From NCBI GenBank assembly GCA_964477525.1, contig CAYZHY010000093.1, forward strand, positions 1 through 15,297: a DNA stretch of 15,297 nucleotides. Reading direction: 5' to 3'. The notes under the pieces are model-generated. The model saw only the letters and a program-made list of their open reading frames with translations. It was not told where the DNA came from and ran no database searches. Shown here piece after piece: positions 1-6,576 of the stretch. Made by a program: the position numbers and the translations under genes. Within the stretch, counting starts at the first letter, position 1. Every line of letters starts with the position of its first letter. This DNA comes from PCC-9228 sp964477525 (GTDB taxonomy: Bacteria > Cyanobacteriota > Cyanobacteriia > Cyanobacteriales > PCC-9228).

Positions 1-2
1 CC

Positions 3-452
3 CCAAGTTTGTTAGAAACTAGATGGGAAAAATTTTGGCATTGGCTGACCCATACTCCCGGTGCCAAACTCAGTTCCCAATTGTCCAAAAAAAGGCGTGC
101 CGATGCAATCCGATACGAATACAATCTCGCGATCGCTTATGTGTGCCCTCAGGTCGCTACCAAAATTCAAAGTCTCCCCCAAGAAACTGGATTGGCTACC
201 ACCGCCGCCAACGAATGCGTTGATTTTTTCCAAAAAAGCAGCGAGGCAGCCAAAGAAAGATTGGCAGCCACGAATCAAAGTTCGTCGCAAGTGGCCGTTC
301 AACTGCAAGCAAAATTGCTGCAACGCTGTGCTTATTTAGGCGAACAAGAATCCATCCAGCAGTTGCTAGAAGATGGCATTATCAATACCAAGGTGGCCAG
401 CCAGTTGAAACAACAACTTGAAGACAAGATCCTACATGCACGATCGCTATAA
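3..452 (+). CDS. C-terminal part of an unidentified protein (5' end off the window)
   Basis: The reading frame is already open at the window edge, with no stop before the TTG at 9, so this is most likely the tail of a longer gene. The visible 150 codons are hydrophilic and helical, with no membrane segment: a Trp-rich start (WEKFWHWL), a basic RRADAIRYEYNLAI stretch, and a final LLEDGIINTKVASQLKQQLE helix. That ending resembles the cytoplasmic tails of CPA1-type cation/proton antiporters, but this is a weak impression from memory and the diagnostic membrane domain lies outside the window. The stop (450-452) falls inside rnhB, so the two genes overlap by 17 bp and are probably co-transcribed. 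No function is claimed. Confidence 0.6.
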   Translation, partial: PSLLETRWEKFWHWLTHTPGAKLSSQLSKKRRADAIRYEYNLAIAYVCPQVATKIQSLPQETGLATTAANECVDFFQKSSEAAKERLAATNQSSSQVAVQLQAKLLQRCAYLGEQESIQQLLEDGIINTKVASQLKQQLEDKILHARSL

Positions 453-1050
453 CCAACAAATCGCCGGTGTTGATGAAGTCGGTCGGGGATGTTTGTTTGG
501 ACCCGTCGTAGCCGCTGCTGTGATTCTTTCTCCCAGCGTTCGCACCATGCTGCTGGAAGCTGGGGTCCAAGACAGCAAAAAAATTTCTGCCAAAAAACGC
601 CGCATCTTGGCAGCGTGCATTCGTCAAAACGCGATCGCTTGTTCTGTGGGCCTTGCTTCCGTTGCCGAAATCGATCGCCTCAATATCTTACAAGCCTCCT
701 TATTGGCCATGAAACGCGCTATCTTAAAATTATCCGTACCACCCGATTTATGCGAAATTGATGGCCGCCAATCCGTTCCCAATCTACCCTATCCCCAACG
801 AACCGTGGTTCAGGGAGACAGTCAAGTTCTCGCGATCGCCAGTGCTAGTATTGTTGCTAAAGTATGGCGAGATGACCTGATTGTGCGAGTTGCCCAACAA
901 TATCCAGAATACGATTTAGCCAGCAACAAAGGCTATGGCAGCAGCAAACATCGAACCGCTTTGAAAACCTACGGCGTTTCCAACCAACATCGGCGATCGT
1001 TTCGCCCTTGTTCCGAAATCCAACTTCAGTACCACAGCCAATCCATATGA
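436..1050 (+). CDS. rnhB: Ribonuclease HII
   Basis: RNase HII cleaves the RNA strand of RNA-DNA hybrids and nicks at single ribonucleotides misincorporated in DNA, acting in the cytoplasm with Mg or Mn. The 204 residues match the usual length of about 200. The family signature is intact: GVDEVGRG gives Asp13 and Glu14 plus the GRG 2'-OH sensing motif, CEIDG gives Asp109, and ASIVAKVWRD gives Asp146, so all four carboxylates are present. I chose ATG 436; a TTG at 418 in the same frame would add only six residues. The gene overlaps the upstream frame by 17 bp, and its stop shares ATGA with the next start, which suggests translational coupling. Identification is secure. Confidence 0.97.
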   Translation: MHDRYNQQIAGVDEVGRGCLFGPVVAAAVILSPSVRTMLLEAGVQDSKKISAKKRRILAACIRQNAIACSVGLASVAEIDRLNILQASLLAMKRAILKLSVPPDLCEIDGRQSVPNLPYPQRTVVQGDSQVLAIASASIVAKVWRDDLIVRVAQQYPEYDLASNKGYGSSKHRTALKTYGVSNQHRRSFRPCSEIQLQYHSQSI

Positions 1051-1676
1051 ATCCAAAACACGATCGCAATCCCGTTTTGTTAGTGCACGGCATAGACGAT
1101 ACAGCAGCCGTTTTCCAAACCATGTCTGATTACTTACAATCACGGGGGTGGTTTACTTACAGTCCCAGTTTAATCCCTAATAACGGCGATATGGGATTAG
1201 AACATTTAGCCCAGCAAGTTGCCGATTACATCAATACCCACATACCGAAAGACCAACCATTCGATATCGTCGGTTTTAGCATGGGGGGTATTGTTTCCCG
1301 CTACTACGTACAACATTTGGGCGGTATCCAACGAGTGCAGCGATTGGTGACCATTTCCTCTCCCCATCAAGGCACTTGGATGGCGTACTTGCGGCAAAAT
1401 CGGGGGGCAGCCCAAATGCGACCTAATAGCGAATTTTTGCAAACTTTAAACCAACAGGTGGCTATGCTGAAGGCTATTCGGTTTACATCGATTTGGACAC
1501 CATTAGATTTAACCATTGTACCAGCCAACAGTTCGCAAATGCCCTTGGGAGAAGAAGTGCAAGTTCCCGTCGCCTTGCACCCCTGGATGGTAAGCGATCG
1601 CCGTAGCTTGCAAGCTGTTGCCTCGGCGTTGCAAGTACAACCTCGATCCCCAAATCTACAAACGGAAAGTTGTTGA
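1047..1676 (+). CDS. Alpha/beta-hydrolase, lipase/esterase-like (copy 1)
   Basis: The predicted product (209 residues) is a small serine hydrolase of the alpha/beta fold, like compact lipases and carboxylesterases; its substrate is unknown. After beta-strand PVLLVHGID (oxyanion region, residues 9-17) comes the nucleophile elbow GFSMGG with Ser78. Asp154 in WTPLD and His178 in LHPWM are well placed to complete a catalytic triad. There is no signal peptide or membrane segment, so a cytosolic location is likely. ATG 1047 overlaps the rnhB stop as ATGA; the TTG at 1008 lies inside rnhB and is not needed. The next gene is a close paralogue, so this is a tandem duplication. The fold is certain; substrate class (lipid, ester or acyltransferase) is not. 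Confidence 0.88.
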   Translation: MNPKHDRNPVLLVHGIDDTAAVFQTMSDYLQSRGWFTYSPSLIPNNGDMGLEHLAQQVADYINTHIPKDQPFDIVGFSMGGIVSRYYVQHLGGIQRVQRLVTISSPHQGTWMAYLRQNRGAAQMRPNSEFLQTLNQQVAMLKAIRFTSIWTPLDLTIVPANSSQMPLGEEVQVPVALHPWMVSDRRSLQAVASALQVQPRSPNLQTESC

Positions 1677-1695
1677 ACTTGCTGAAAAAAAGTTT

Positions 1696-2340
1696 ATGAG
1701 CAAACAAGAACCTTTTTGGCAACCCACTCAGCAGAGAAACTTCCCAAACCAACGCCATCCCGTCTTGCTGGTACATGGAATTTGGCGGAAGTCGGGCATT
1801 TTTTCCCACCTATCTGCTTATTTGCAACGACGGGGATGGTCGGTTTATACATGCGACTTGTCTGGCAATTGGGGAACGGCACGTTTGGAATTTCTGGCAC
1901 AGCAAGTGGAAACCTACATTCAGCAGCAGTTTTCTCCCCAACAACCTATCGATTTGGTGGGATTAAGTATGGGAGGTTTGGTAACCAGATATTACGTACA
2001 GCGATTGGGAGGTATCCAGCGAGTACGGCGTTTTGTCACCATTTCTGCTCCCCATTATGGTACTAATATGGCTTCTTTGCTGAATTTTACGACATACAGG
2101 CAAATGCGTCCGGGCAGCGATTTTTTGCAGGATTTAAATCGAGATGCGGATATGCTGACCAAGCTGCAATTTAGCTCGATTTGGACCCCTTGGGATTTTA
2201 TTATCGTGCCAGCGAGGAGTTCCCGGATGCCTGTGGGTCTAGAATTCAAAGTCCCCGTAGTGACACATGGATTGATGGTCAGACATCCCCGGAGTATGGC
2301 AGCGGTTGCCGAGGCTTTGTCGGTGCCTGTAGAGGTCTAA
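1696..2340 (+). CDS. Alpha/beta-hydrolase, lipase/esterase-like (copy 2)
   Basis: This is the paralogue of the preceding gene. The 214-residue product aligns along nearly its whole length, apart from about 13 extra N-terminal residues. Shared landmarks are PVLLVHGI, AQQVETYI, GLSMGG with nucleophile Ser91, RYYVQRLGGIQRV, IWTPWD with Asp167, and THGLM with His191, so the triad is intact. No signal peptide is visible. ATG 1696 is preferred over an in-frame TTG at 1618, which would lie deep inside the upstream gene; the intergenic distance is then 19 bp. The gene ends only 3 bp from the stop of the convergent VOC gene, leaving no room for a dedicated terminator. The divergence between copies looks old, so they probably differ in substrate. 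Confidence 0.87.
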   Translation: MSKQEPFWQPTQQRNFPNQRHPVLLVHGIWRKSGIFSHLSAYLQRRGWSVYTCDLSGNWGTARLEFLAQQVETYIQQQFSPQQPIDLVGLSMGGLVTRYYVQRLGGIQRVRRFVTISAPHYGTNMASLLNFTTYRQMRPGSDFLQDLNRDADMLTKLQFSSIWTPWDFIIVPARSSRMPVGLEFKVPVVTHGLMVRHPRSMAAVAEALSVPVEV

Positions 2341-2343
2341 AGG

Positions 2344-2772
2344 TTACTGTTCTCCAACTTGTGCCAATTCGCGATCGCCAAAAATGGCTTCTGGATGCAC
2401 GTAGTACTTAAATTCTAATAAATTGCCAAAGGGGTCTTGCAGGAAAAACGTGCGGTGTTCGATCGCGGTTTGGGCAAAACGCCGTTTCGGTTCGATATAG
2501 AAATCTAAATGCTGTTGTTGCGCTCTTGCCACCAAAGCTTCCCAATCAGCTTCATCGGTAAAAACCAAACCGAAATGACGGGGATAAATCCCTTTTTGTG
2601 GCGGTTCCGGTTGCGAGGTAACGTGGGCAACAATTTGATGCCCGTATAAGTTTAAAATAACCGATTGCGGCGTTTCGCGACCGAGCTGACATCCCAACCC
2701 TTCCACGTAAAACGCCTTGGTATCTGGAATGTTGCCGACGGGGAATGCCAAATGAAAGATTGCTTCTGCCAT
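2344..2772 (-). CDS. VOC-superfamily protein (glyoxalase/dioxygenase-like)
   Basis: The 142-residue product is a vicinal-oxygen-chelate fold protein, the group that includes glyoxalase I, fosfomycin and bleomycin resistance proteins, and ring-cleavage dioxygenases. Two beta-alpha-beta-beta-beta modules are visible: one begins FHLAFPVGNI followed by AFYVEGLGC, the other HFGLVF, ending in the classic QDPFGNLLEFK. Candidate metal ligands are His7, His66 and Glu120. Length fits a single-domain VOC protein. The start ATG has a good AAAGGAGA ribosome site 9 nt upstream on the minus strand. Transcription diverges from the DUF92 gene, with 84 bp between. The reaction cannot be assigned from sequence alone; the PRHFGLVF pattern resembles uncharacterised cyanobacterial glyoxalase-like proteins. 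Confidence 0.88.
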   Translation of the reverse strand: MAEAIFHLAFPVGNIPDTKAFYVEGLGCQLGRETPQSVILNLYGHQIVAHVTSQPEPPQKGIYPRHFGLVFTDEADWEALVARAQQQHLDFYIEPKRRFAQTAIEHRTFFLQDPFGNLLEFKYYVHPEAIFGDRELAQVGEQ

Positions 2773-2856
2773 CGGAAAAATCTCCTTTGCAAATAGGTTG
2801 TCGATGATATGCTGGCATTTAAAGAATTGGAAGCTGGGAATTGAAAGGGATTTGGT

Positions 2857-3666
2857 ATGGTTTCGAGCGTTTCTACCTTCTGGGATATACTTTCTAGCTT
2901 AAATCCGTGGTGGGTTGGCGTAGGCTTGAATACAATTTTGCTATCGATCGCGATCGCATTGCCCAAAAAACTGCTAACGCCGGCAGGATTGGCTCATGCT
3001 TGGGTTTTGGGCGTTCTCATTTGGGGATGCTTGCAATGGCAGGGATACGTAGTGGTTTTATTTTACTTTTTTGTGGGTTCTGCCATCACCCGCTTGGGCA
3101 TGAAACAAAAGGAAGCCGCTGGTATTGCCGAAAAGCGTTCCGGTGCCAGGGGTCCAGAAAACGTGTGGGGGGCAGCTTTCACAGCAACCATCTGTGCTAT
3201 CGGTATTGGCACCATCGAGACCTTACCAACCCCCGGCAATTGGCAATGGTTGGTTTCGGTGTTGCTGTTGGGATACGTAGCCAGTTTTAGTACCAAACTT
3301 TCCGATACCTGTGCCAGCGAATTTGGGAAAGTCTACGGCAAACGCACGTTTTTGATTACCACCCTACAGCCAGTGCCCAAAGGGACCGAAGGAGCAGTTA
3401 GTTTGGAAGGCACCATCGCCGGGATGGTAGCTTCGGCAGCTATAGCGATTTTAGCCTGGGGATTGTCGTTGGTGAGTATGGTTGGCGTGGTCTGGTGTAT
3501 CGTTGCTGCTTTTACGGCCACTAATTTAGAAAGTGTTATAGGAGCAATTTGGCAAGAAAAAATCCCTTGGCTGACCAACGAACTCGTAAACGTTATCAAT
3601 ACCAGCATGGGTGCGATCGCAGCTATGTTGCTAGCTGGGGCATGGCAAGCGATTGCATTTCAATAA
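2857..3666 (+). CDS. DUF92 membrane protein, VTE6-like phytyl-phosphate kinase homologue
   Basis: This 269-residue polytopic membrane protein has roughly seven to eight hydrophobic segments and carries the DUF92 hallmarks: RGPENVWG (98-105), LSDTCASEFGKVYGK (148-162) and PVPKGTEGAVSLEGT (172-186). Plant VTE6, in the same family, phosphorylates phytyl-phosphate to phytyl-diphosphate, feeding chlorophyll-derived phytol into tocopherol and phylloquinone synthesis, and cyanobacteria have homologues. The conserved Asp150 and Glu155 are probably catalytic or metal-binding, which is inferred from their conservation. ATG 2857 has an AAAGGGA site (2844-2850) six bases upstream. No neighbour belongs to the same pathway. 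Family membership is firm; phytyl-phosphate activity is inferred by homology. Confidence 0.9.
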   Translation: MVSSVSTFWDILSSLNPWWVGVGLNTILLSIAIALPKKLLTPAGLAHAWVLGVLIWGCLQWQGYVVVLFYFFVGSAITRLGMKQKEAAGIAEKRSGARGPENVWGAAFTATICAIGIGTIETLPTPGNWQWLVSVLLLGYVASFSTKLSDTCASEFGKVYGKRTFLITTLQPVPKGTEGAVSLEGTIAGMVASAAIAILAWGLSLVSMVGVVWCIVAAFTATNLESVIGAIWQEKIPWLTNELVNVINTSMGAIAAMLLAGAWQAIAFQ

Positions 3667-3827
3667 TACCAACCAGCCCAAAACGGAACCGTGCCAACCA
3701 TAGTAGTTTTGTGCGGTGTATACATTACAATAGTATGGGAGACATTCATTGTCATAACGAAAAAAATTAAGCTTTCCTGCAACTGCTAAAACGCTGAAAA
3801 GTACTTATAAGCAAAGCGAGGATTTAC
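3667..3827. other. Spacer upstream of the GxRP-repeat gene
   Basis: A 161-bp AT-rich spacer. A TACAAT hexamer at 3726-3731 could be a -10 box, but no good -35 lies 16-18 bp upstream. GAGGA near 3816-3821 is the probable ribosome site for the gene at 3828. No terminator hairpin is evident after the DUF92 gene. Confidence 0.3.
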
Positions 3828-4316
3828 ATGGCTAGCAACAGCGGCAACCGCAAACAAGAAACCAAAGAAACCAAAGACACGAAAGAAACCAAAGAAGCCA
3901 AAAACGAAACATCCAAAAGTACGAATGACAAATCGGAAACTATGACATCTGACAACAAGTCTTCAGAAACCTCCACCACAAAAAGCAATAAAAACACCAG
4001 TAAAGAAAAAGAAGCCGCTTTAGCCGTCCAGCAGGAATCGCAAGAGGGGCAACTAGCTCAAACCCGTCCGCTACCGGGAAATCGCCCCATTGCCCCCCGC
4101 CACATGCACATTACCGAAACCTTCCGTTCTGGAGGTGCCGATCATCCCATTTCTTCTTCAGAACTCGAAATTATCGGTACAATTAACCTATCGGGTACTC
4201 GACCTATCGTCGCAGGTTCTCTAGAAATCAGCGAATCCTATGCCAGTTGTGGCAATCGCCCGGTGGCTTCCAATCAAATCGACAATCCCATGACGTTGAT
4301 GGGCTATATTGACTAG
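3828..4316 (+). CDS. Hypothetical protein: Lys/Glu/Thr-rich head plus four GxRP repeats
   Basis: Function is unknown. The 162-residue product has two parts. Residues 1-65 are a low-complexity Lys/Glu/Thr/Ser segment, probably disordered, built partly from a 9-bp unit that encodes ETK-type triplets (3858-3902). Residues 84-162 contain four degenerate repeats anchored on G-x-R-P-I/V (Pro at 87, 107, 126 and 145), so the period is 19-20 residues, with an Ile eight residues after the first three of these Pro; the second copy reads GADHPI. The protein ends MTLMGYID. I recall similar GNRPV-type repeats with an LMGY ending in other cyanobacterial hypothetical proteins, but cannot verify this here. 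There is no signal peptide or membrane segment. GAGGA precedes ATG 3828 by six bases. Confidence 0.8.
   Translation: MASNSGNRKQETKETKDTKETKEAKNETSKSTNDKSETMTSDNKSSETSTTKSNKNTSKEKEAALAVQQESQEGQLAQTRPLPGNRPIAPRHMHITETFRSGGADHPISSSELEIIGTINLSGTRPIVAGSLEISESYASCGNRPVASNQIDNPMTLMGYID
3858..3902 (+). repeat. 9-bp tandem repeat encoding ETK triplets
   Basis: Five 9-bp units of the form GAAACCAAA (one GACACGAAA, one GAAGCCAAA) run in frame in the head of the GxRP-repeat gene and encode ETK, ETK, DTK, ETK, EAK. This is typical of slippage-prone disordered tails and could vary in copy number between strains. Confidence 0.75.
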
Positions 4317-4498
4317 TTGTTTGAGCTTGGAAGCGCAGGTGCGTGTGGGGGCGTGGGTGCGTACCGAGCTTGAAAGCGTACCGAACTTGGGAGATGGGAA
4401 AGTACGATCGATGGTTTTCTCCCATGCCCCGAAGCCCCGATGCTCCCATGCTCGGTATGCCCCCCATGCTCCTCTCCCTCTCCCGGTTCCATCTCAAA
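4317..4498. repeat. GC-rich degenerate intergenic repeats between convergent genes
   Basis: This 182-bp spacer differs in composition from its surroundings. GTGCGTGGG-type G-rich runs (about 4339-4362) are followed by a near-duplicate GCGTACCGAGCTTG / GCGTACCGAACTTG at an 18-bp period (about 4359-4390), then C-rich CCCATGCC and CCCCGATGCTCCCATGCTC-like units (4421-4490). The G-rich and C-rich halves are partly complementary. Reading frames through it (for example 4343-4576 +) lack ribosome sites and are low complexity, so I treat it as non-coding. Repeats of this style are common between cyanobacterial genes. Confidence 0.55.
4388..4424. terminator. Candidate hairpin between convergent genes
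   Basis: TGGGAGA (4388-4394) pairs perfectly with TCTCCCA (4418-4424) across a 23-nt loop. It sits between the GxRP-repeat gene and glcD and could stop transcription from either side, but there is no clean T-tract, so this is tentative. Confidence 0.3.
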
Positions 4499-5986
4499 TC
4501 AATACAAATCTACCCCGGGAAAATCTCGTATTTTCGCGTTTGCGGCTTCGCCACAGGTACGAGGTGTGGGGAATAATTTACCGGGATTAGCCATACCGCG
4601 AGGATTGAAGACCTGGCGTATCCATTGCATAGTTTCTATATCGGTTTCTGCGAACATATCGCTCATATAGCATTTTTTATCCTCACCGATGCCGTGTTCC
4701 CCAGATAAACTACCGCCTACTCGCAGGCAAATTTTTAAGATTTCTCCCGCTACTTCTTCCACTTCTTCTAAAGTGCCTTCTTGGGAATTGTCGTACAACA
4801 CCAAAGGATGCAAATTGCCATCGCCGGCGTGGAAAACATTGGCAATTTGATAGCCAGAACGCTCGCTCAGTTCCTCAATTTCTTTTAAAACGGCGGCTAA
4901 TTGCGTGCGGGGAATAACCCCATCTTGCACGTAATAATCCGGTGCCAAATGACCGGCAGCGGCAAAAGCGGCTTTTCGCCCTTTCCACAGTTTGGCTCGT
5001 TTTTGTGGGTCGGTGGCTGTAGTGATGCTGCGGGCACCATTTTGGGTACAAATATCCGCTACTCGTTGTTGGTTGGTGTCTACCTCCACTTGCAAACCAT
5101 CCAACTCCACCAATAAAATCGCTCTGGCATCGCGGGGATAGCATCCCATCGCTACGACATCTTCTACCGCGTTGATGCTTAGGTTATCCATCATTTCCAT
5201 ACCAGCAGGAATAATGCCGGCACGGGTGATTTCGGCGACGGCATTGCCCGCATCTTCAATACTGGTAAAATCAGCCAGCAACACCGAAACTGCTTCTGGG
5301 GTTTTGAGGATTTGCAGGGTAATTTCGGTGGCAATGCCCAACGTTCCTTCCGAACCAACAAAAATACCGGCAAGGTCGTAGCCTGGCATTTCCGGTACCT
5401 CGCCACCAATATCGGCAATGGAACCATCGGGTAAGACCACTTTCATGGCTAGTACGTGGTTGGTGGTGACCCCGTATTTGAGACAGTGAACGCCGCCGGA
5501 GTTTTCAGCAATATTGCCGCCGATGGAACAAATGATTTGGCTGGAAGGGTCGGGGGCATAGTAAAATCCGGAATTGCTCACTGCTTGGGTAACCCAATTG
5601 TTAATGACACCGGGTTGCACCACTACCCGTTGGTTATCCAGGTCTACCTGCAAAATTTTACGCATCATGGAAGTGACGATTAAAACGCCTTCTTCCACGG
5701 GGAGAGCACCGCCGGAAAGTCCAGTTCCCGACCCTCTAGCGATCCAAGGCAGGTCGTGGCGGTAACAAATTTCCACGGCGGCGGCTACTTGTTCGGTGGT
5801 ACGCGGCAAAACCACCACGGCAGGTCGTTGGCGATAGCTGCTCAATCCGTCGCATTCGTAGGTGAGGAGTTCTTCTTTACGCTGGATAACGTTCTTTTTG
5901 CCGACAACAGCCGCTAGTTCTTTGACAATCGGCTGCCATTTTTTTTGATTATCGGTTTTTCTTAAGTTTTTCAGGCGCTGTAACAT
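4499..5986 (-). CDS. glcD: Glycolate dehydrogenase/oxidase FAD-linked subunit GlcD
   Basis: This FAD enzyme oxidises glycolate to glyoxylate in the photorespiratory pathway that removes phosphoglycolate formed by Rubisco oxygenation; D-lactate is a possible alternative substrate in this family. The 495 residues match GlcD length. The N-terminal FAD_binding_4 domain (about 50-195) shows ARGSGTGLSGGALP and the GGNIAENSGG flavin loop. The C-terminal FAD-oxidase domain carries HAGDGNLHP (386-394) and SGEHGIGEDKK (from 428), the metal/substrate residues of the VAO/PCMH GlcD group. ATG at 5986 has AAAGGA seven bases upstream. No glcE or glcF lies adjacent, as is usual in cyanobacteria. A lactate-active relative cannot be fully excluded. 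Confidence 0.93.
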   Translation of the reverse strand: MLQRLKNLRKTDNQKKWQPIVKELAAVVGKKNVIQRKEELLTYECDGLSSYRQRPAVVVLPRTTEQVAAAVEICYRHDLPWIARGSGTGLSGGALPVEEGVLIVTSMMRKILQVDLDNQRVVVQPGVINNWVTQAVSNSGFYYAPDPSSQIICSIGGNIAENSGGVHCLKYGVTTNHVLAMKVVLPDGSIADIGGEVPEMPGYDLAGIFVGSEGTLGIATEITLQILKTPEAVSVLLADFTSIEDAGNAVAEITRAGIIPAGMEMMDNLSINAVEDVVAMGCYPRDARAILLVELDGLQVEVDTNQQRVADICTQNGARSITTATDPQKRAKLWKGRKAAFAAAGHLAPDYYVQDGVIPRTQLAAVLKEIEELSERSGYQIANVFHAGDGNLHPLVLYDNSQEGTLEEVEEVAGEILKICLRVGGSLSGEHGIGEDKKCYMSDMFAETDIETMQWIRQVFNPRGMANPGKLFPTPRTCGEAANAKIRDFPGVDLY

Positions 5987-6189
5987 GTGGAATCCTTTAA
6001 TAAAAATCCTTTTACAAATATTGTATGTATTTAGAGAGATTTATTGAAAACGACAGCGATTCTACAAAGTTGGCAAAACAGTTCCCTACTATAGATATGC
6101 CTGCGATCGCATATCGTGTTATCAAATATCTTGACGGCATCTGATTCCACCGGGACAATAACAATCATTCAGGTTGGGGGTCGAGTATT
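5987..6189. other. Divergent promoter region, glcD and membrane-protein pair
   Basis: This 203-bp spacer must hold promoters for both directions. On the minus strand a TACAAT -10-like box (6020-6025) lies within the near-palindrome TACAA-ATA-TTGTA (6013-6025), a possible regulator site for glcD. A HIP1 octamer is at 6103-6110. The plus-strand promoter candidate is listed separately. Confidence 0.4.
6131..6159 (+). promoter_or_regulatory. Candidate sigma-70 promoter for the membrane-protein pair
   Basis: TTGACG (6131-6136) and GACAAT (6154-6159) are separated by 17 bp. They match the consensus at 5/6 and 4/6. Transcription would begin near 6166, ahead of the GGGGG ribosome-site-like run at 6176-6180 and ATG 6190. 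Confidence 0.4.
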
Positions 6190-6576
6190 ATGACTGACGA
6201 AAATACTGGTAACGACGAATCTCGCGAGTCTCGCCAGTCCCGCGAGTCTCGCCATAGCAGCGTGTGGTCGGATCTGAGAGCTATGAGGCTCTTGGAGAGG
6301 CTGCAACAAGACGTGCAAAAAATGAAAACAGCACAGCGTAACCTGCAAATTGCTCTCGTTATGGCCTTTATTTTGTTAGGGGGAGGTGCTGTCTTTTTAG
6401 GGATAATTTACAATCAATTGCAACAACTGCGATCGCAGCAAGAAGCGAGCCAACCATCCATGTTGGATCGCAACCACCGCTGGGAAAATGCTAGCGAGGT
6501 ATCCATCGCGAACCAATTGCCCATAAATTCAGGAGATAACCATGTCTCAAGAAGAAGAACAAGAACCAGTTTTTGA
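6190..6576 (+). CDS. Hypothetical single-pass membrane protein (first of an overlapping pair)
   Basis: I do not recognise this 128-residue protein. Residues 10-22 are a Ser-Arg-Glu/Gln tandem, encoded by four 9-bp repeats (6220-6255). Residues 29-52 form a basic amphipathic helix leading into one clear transmembrane segment (about 53-74). A short Gln-rich helix follows, then a polar tail. The excess of Arg and Lys before the membrane segment predicts N-terminus in, C-terminus out. The 3' end overlaps the next gene by 35 bp in another frame, so the final residues (RRRTRTSF) are encoded over that gene's start. The next product has the same plan of charged head, single membrane helix and polar helix, which suggests a functional pair. 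Envelope genes follow downstream. Confidence 0.75.
   Translation: MTDENTGNDESRESRQSRESRHSSVWSDLRAMRLLERLQQDVQKMKTAQRNLQIALVMAFILLGGGAVFLGIIYNQLQQLRSQQEASQPSMLDRNHRWENASEVSIANQLPINSGDNHVSRRRTRTSF
6220..6255 (+). repeat. Four 9-bp tandem units encoding Ser-Arg-Glu/Gln/His
   Basis: Units TCTCGCGAG, TCTCGCCAG, TCCCGCGAG and TCTCGCCAT are in frame near the start of the gene at 6190. They alternate between two variants, which suggests duplication of an 18-bp pair. Confidence 0.75.

Noticed and set aside
418..435. Longer rnhB start at TTG 418
   Set aside because: Adds six non-conserved residues; ATG 436 places the DEVGRG motif at the usual distance from the N-terminus.
1618..1695. Longer start for the second hydrolase at TTG 1618
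   Set aside because: It would overlap the preceding gene by 59 bp and encode residues without counterpart in the paralogue.
4309..4670. Several forward reading frames over the GC-rich spacer and the end of glcD
   Set aside because: Low-complexity products read from repeat DNA or antisense to secure glcD.
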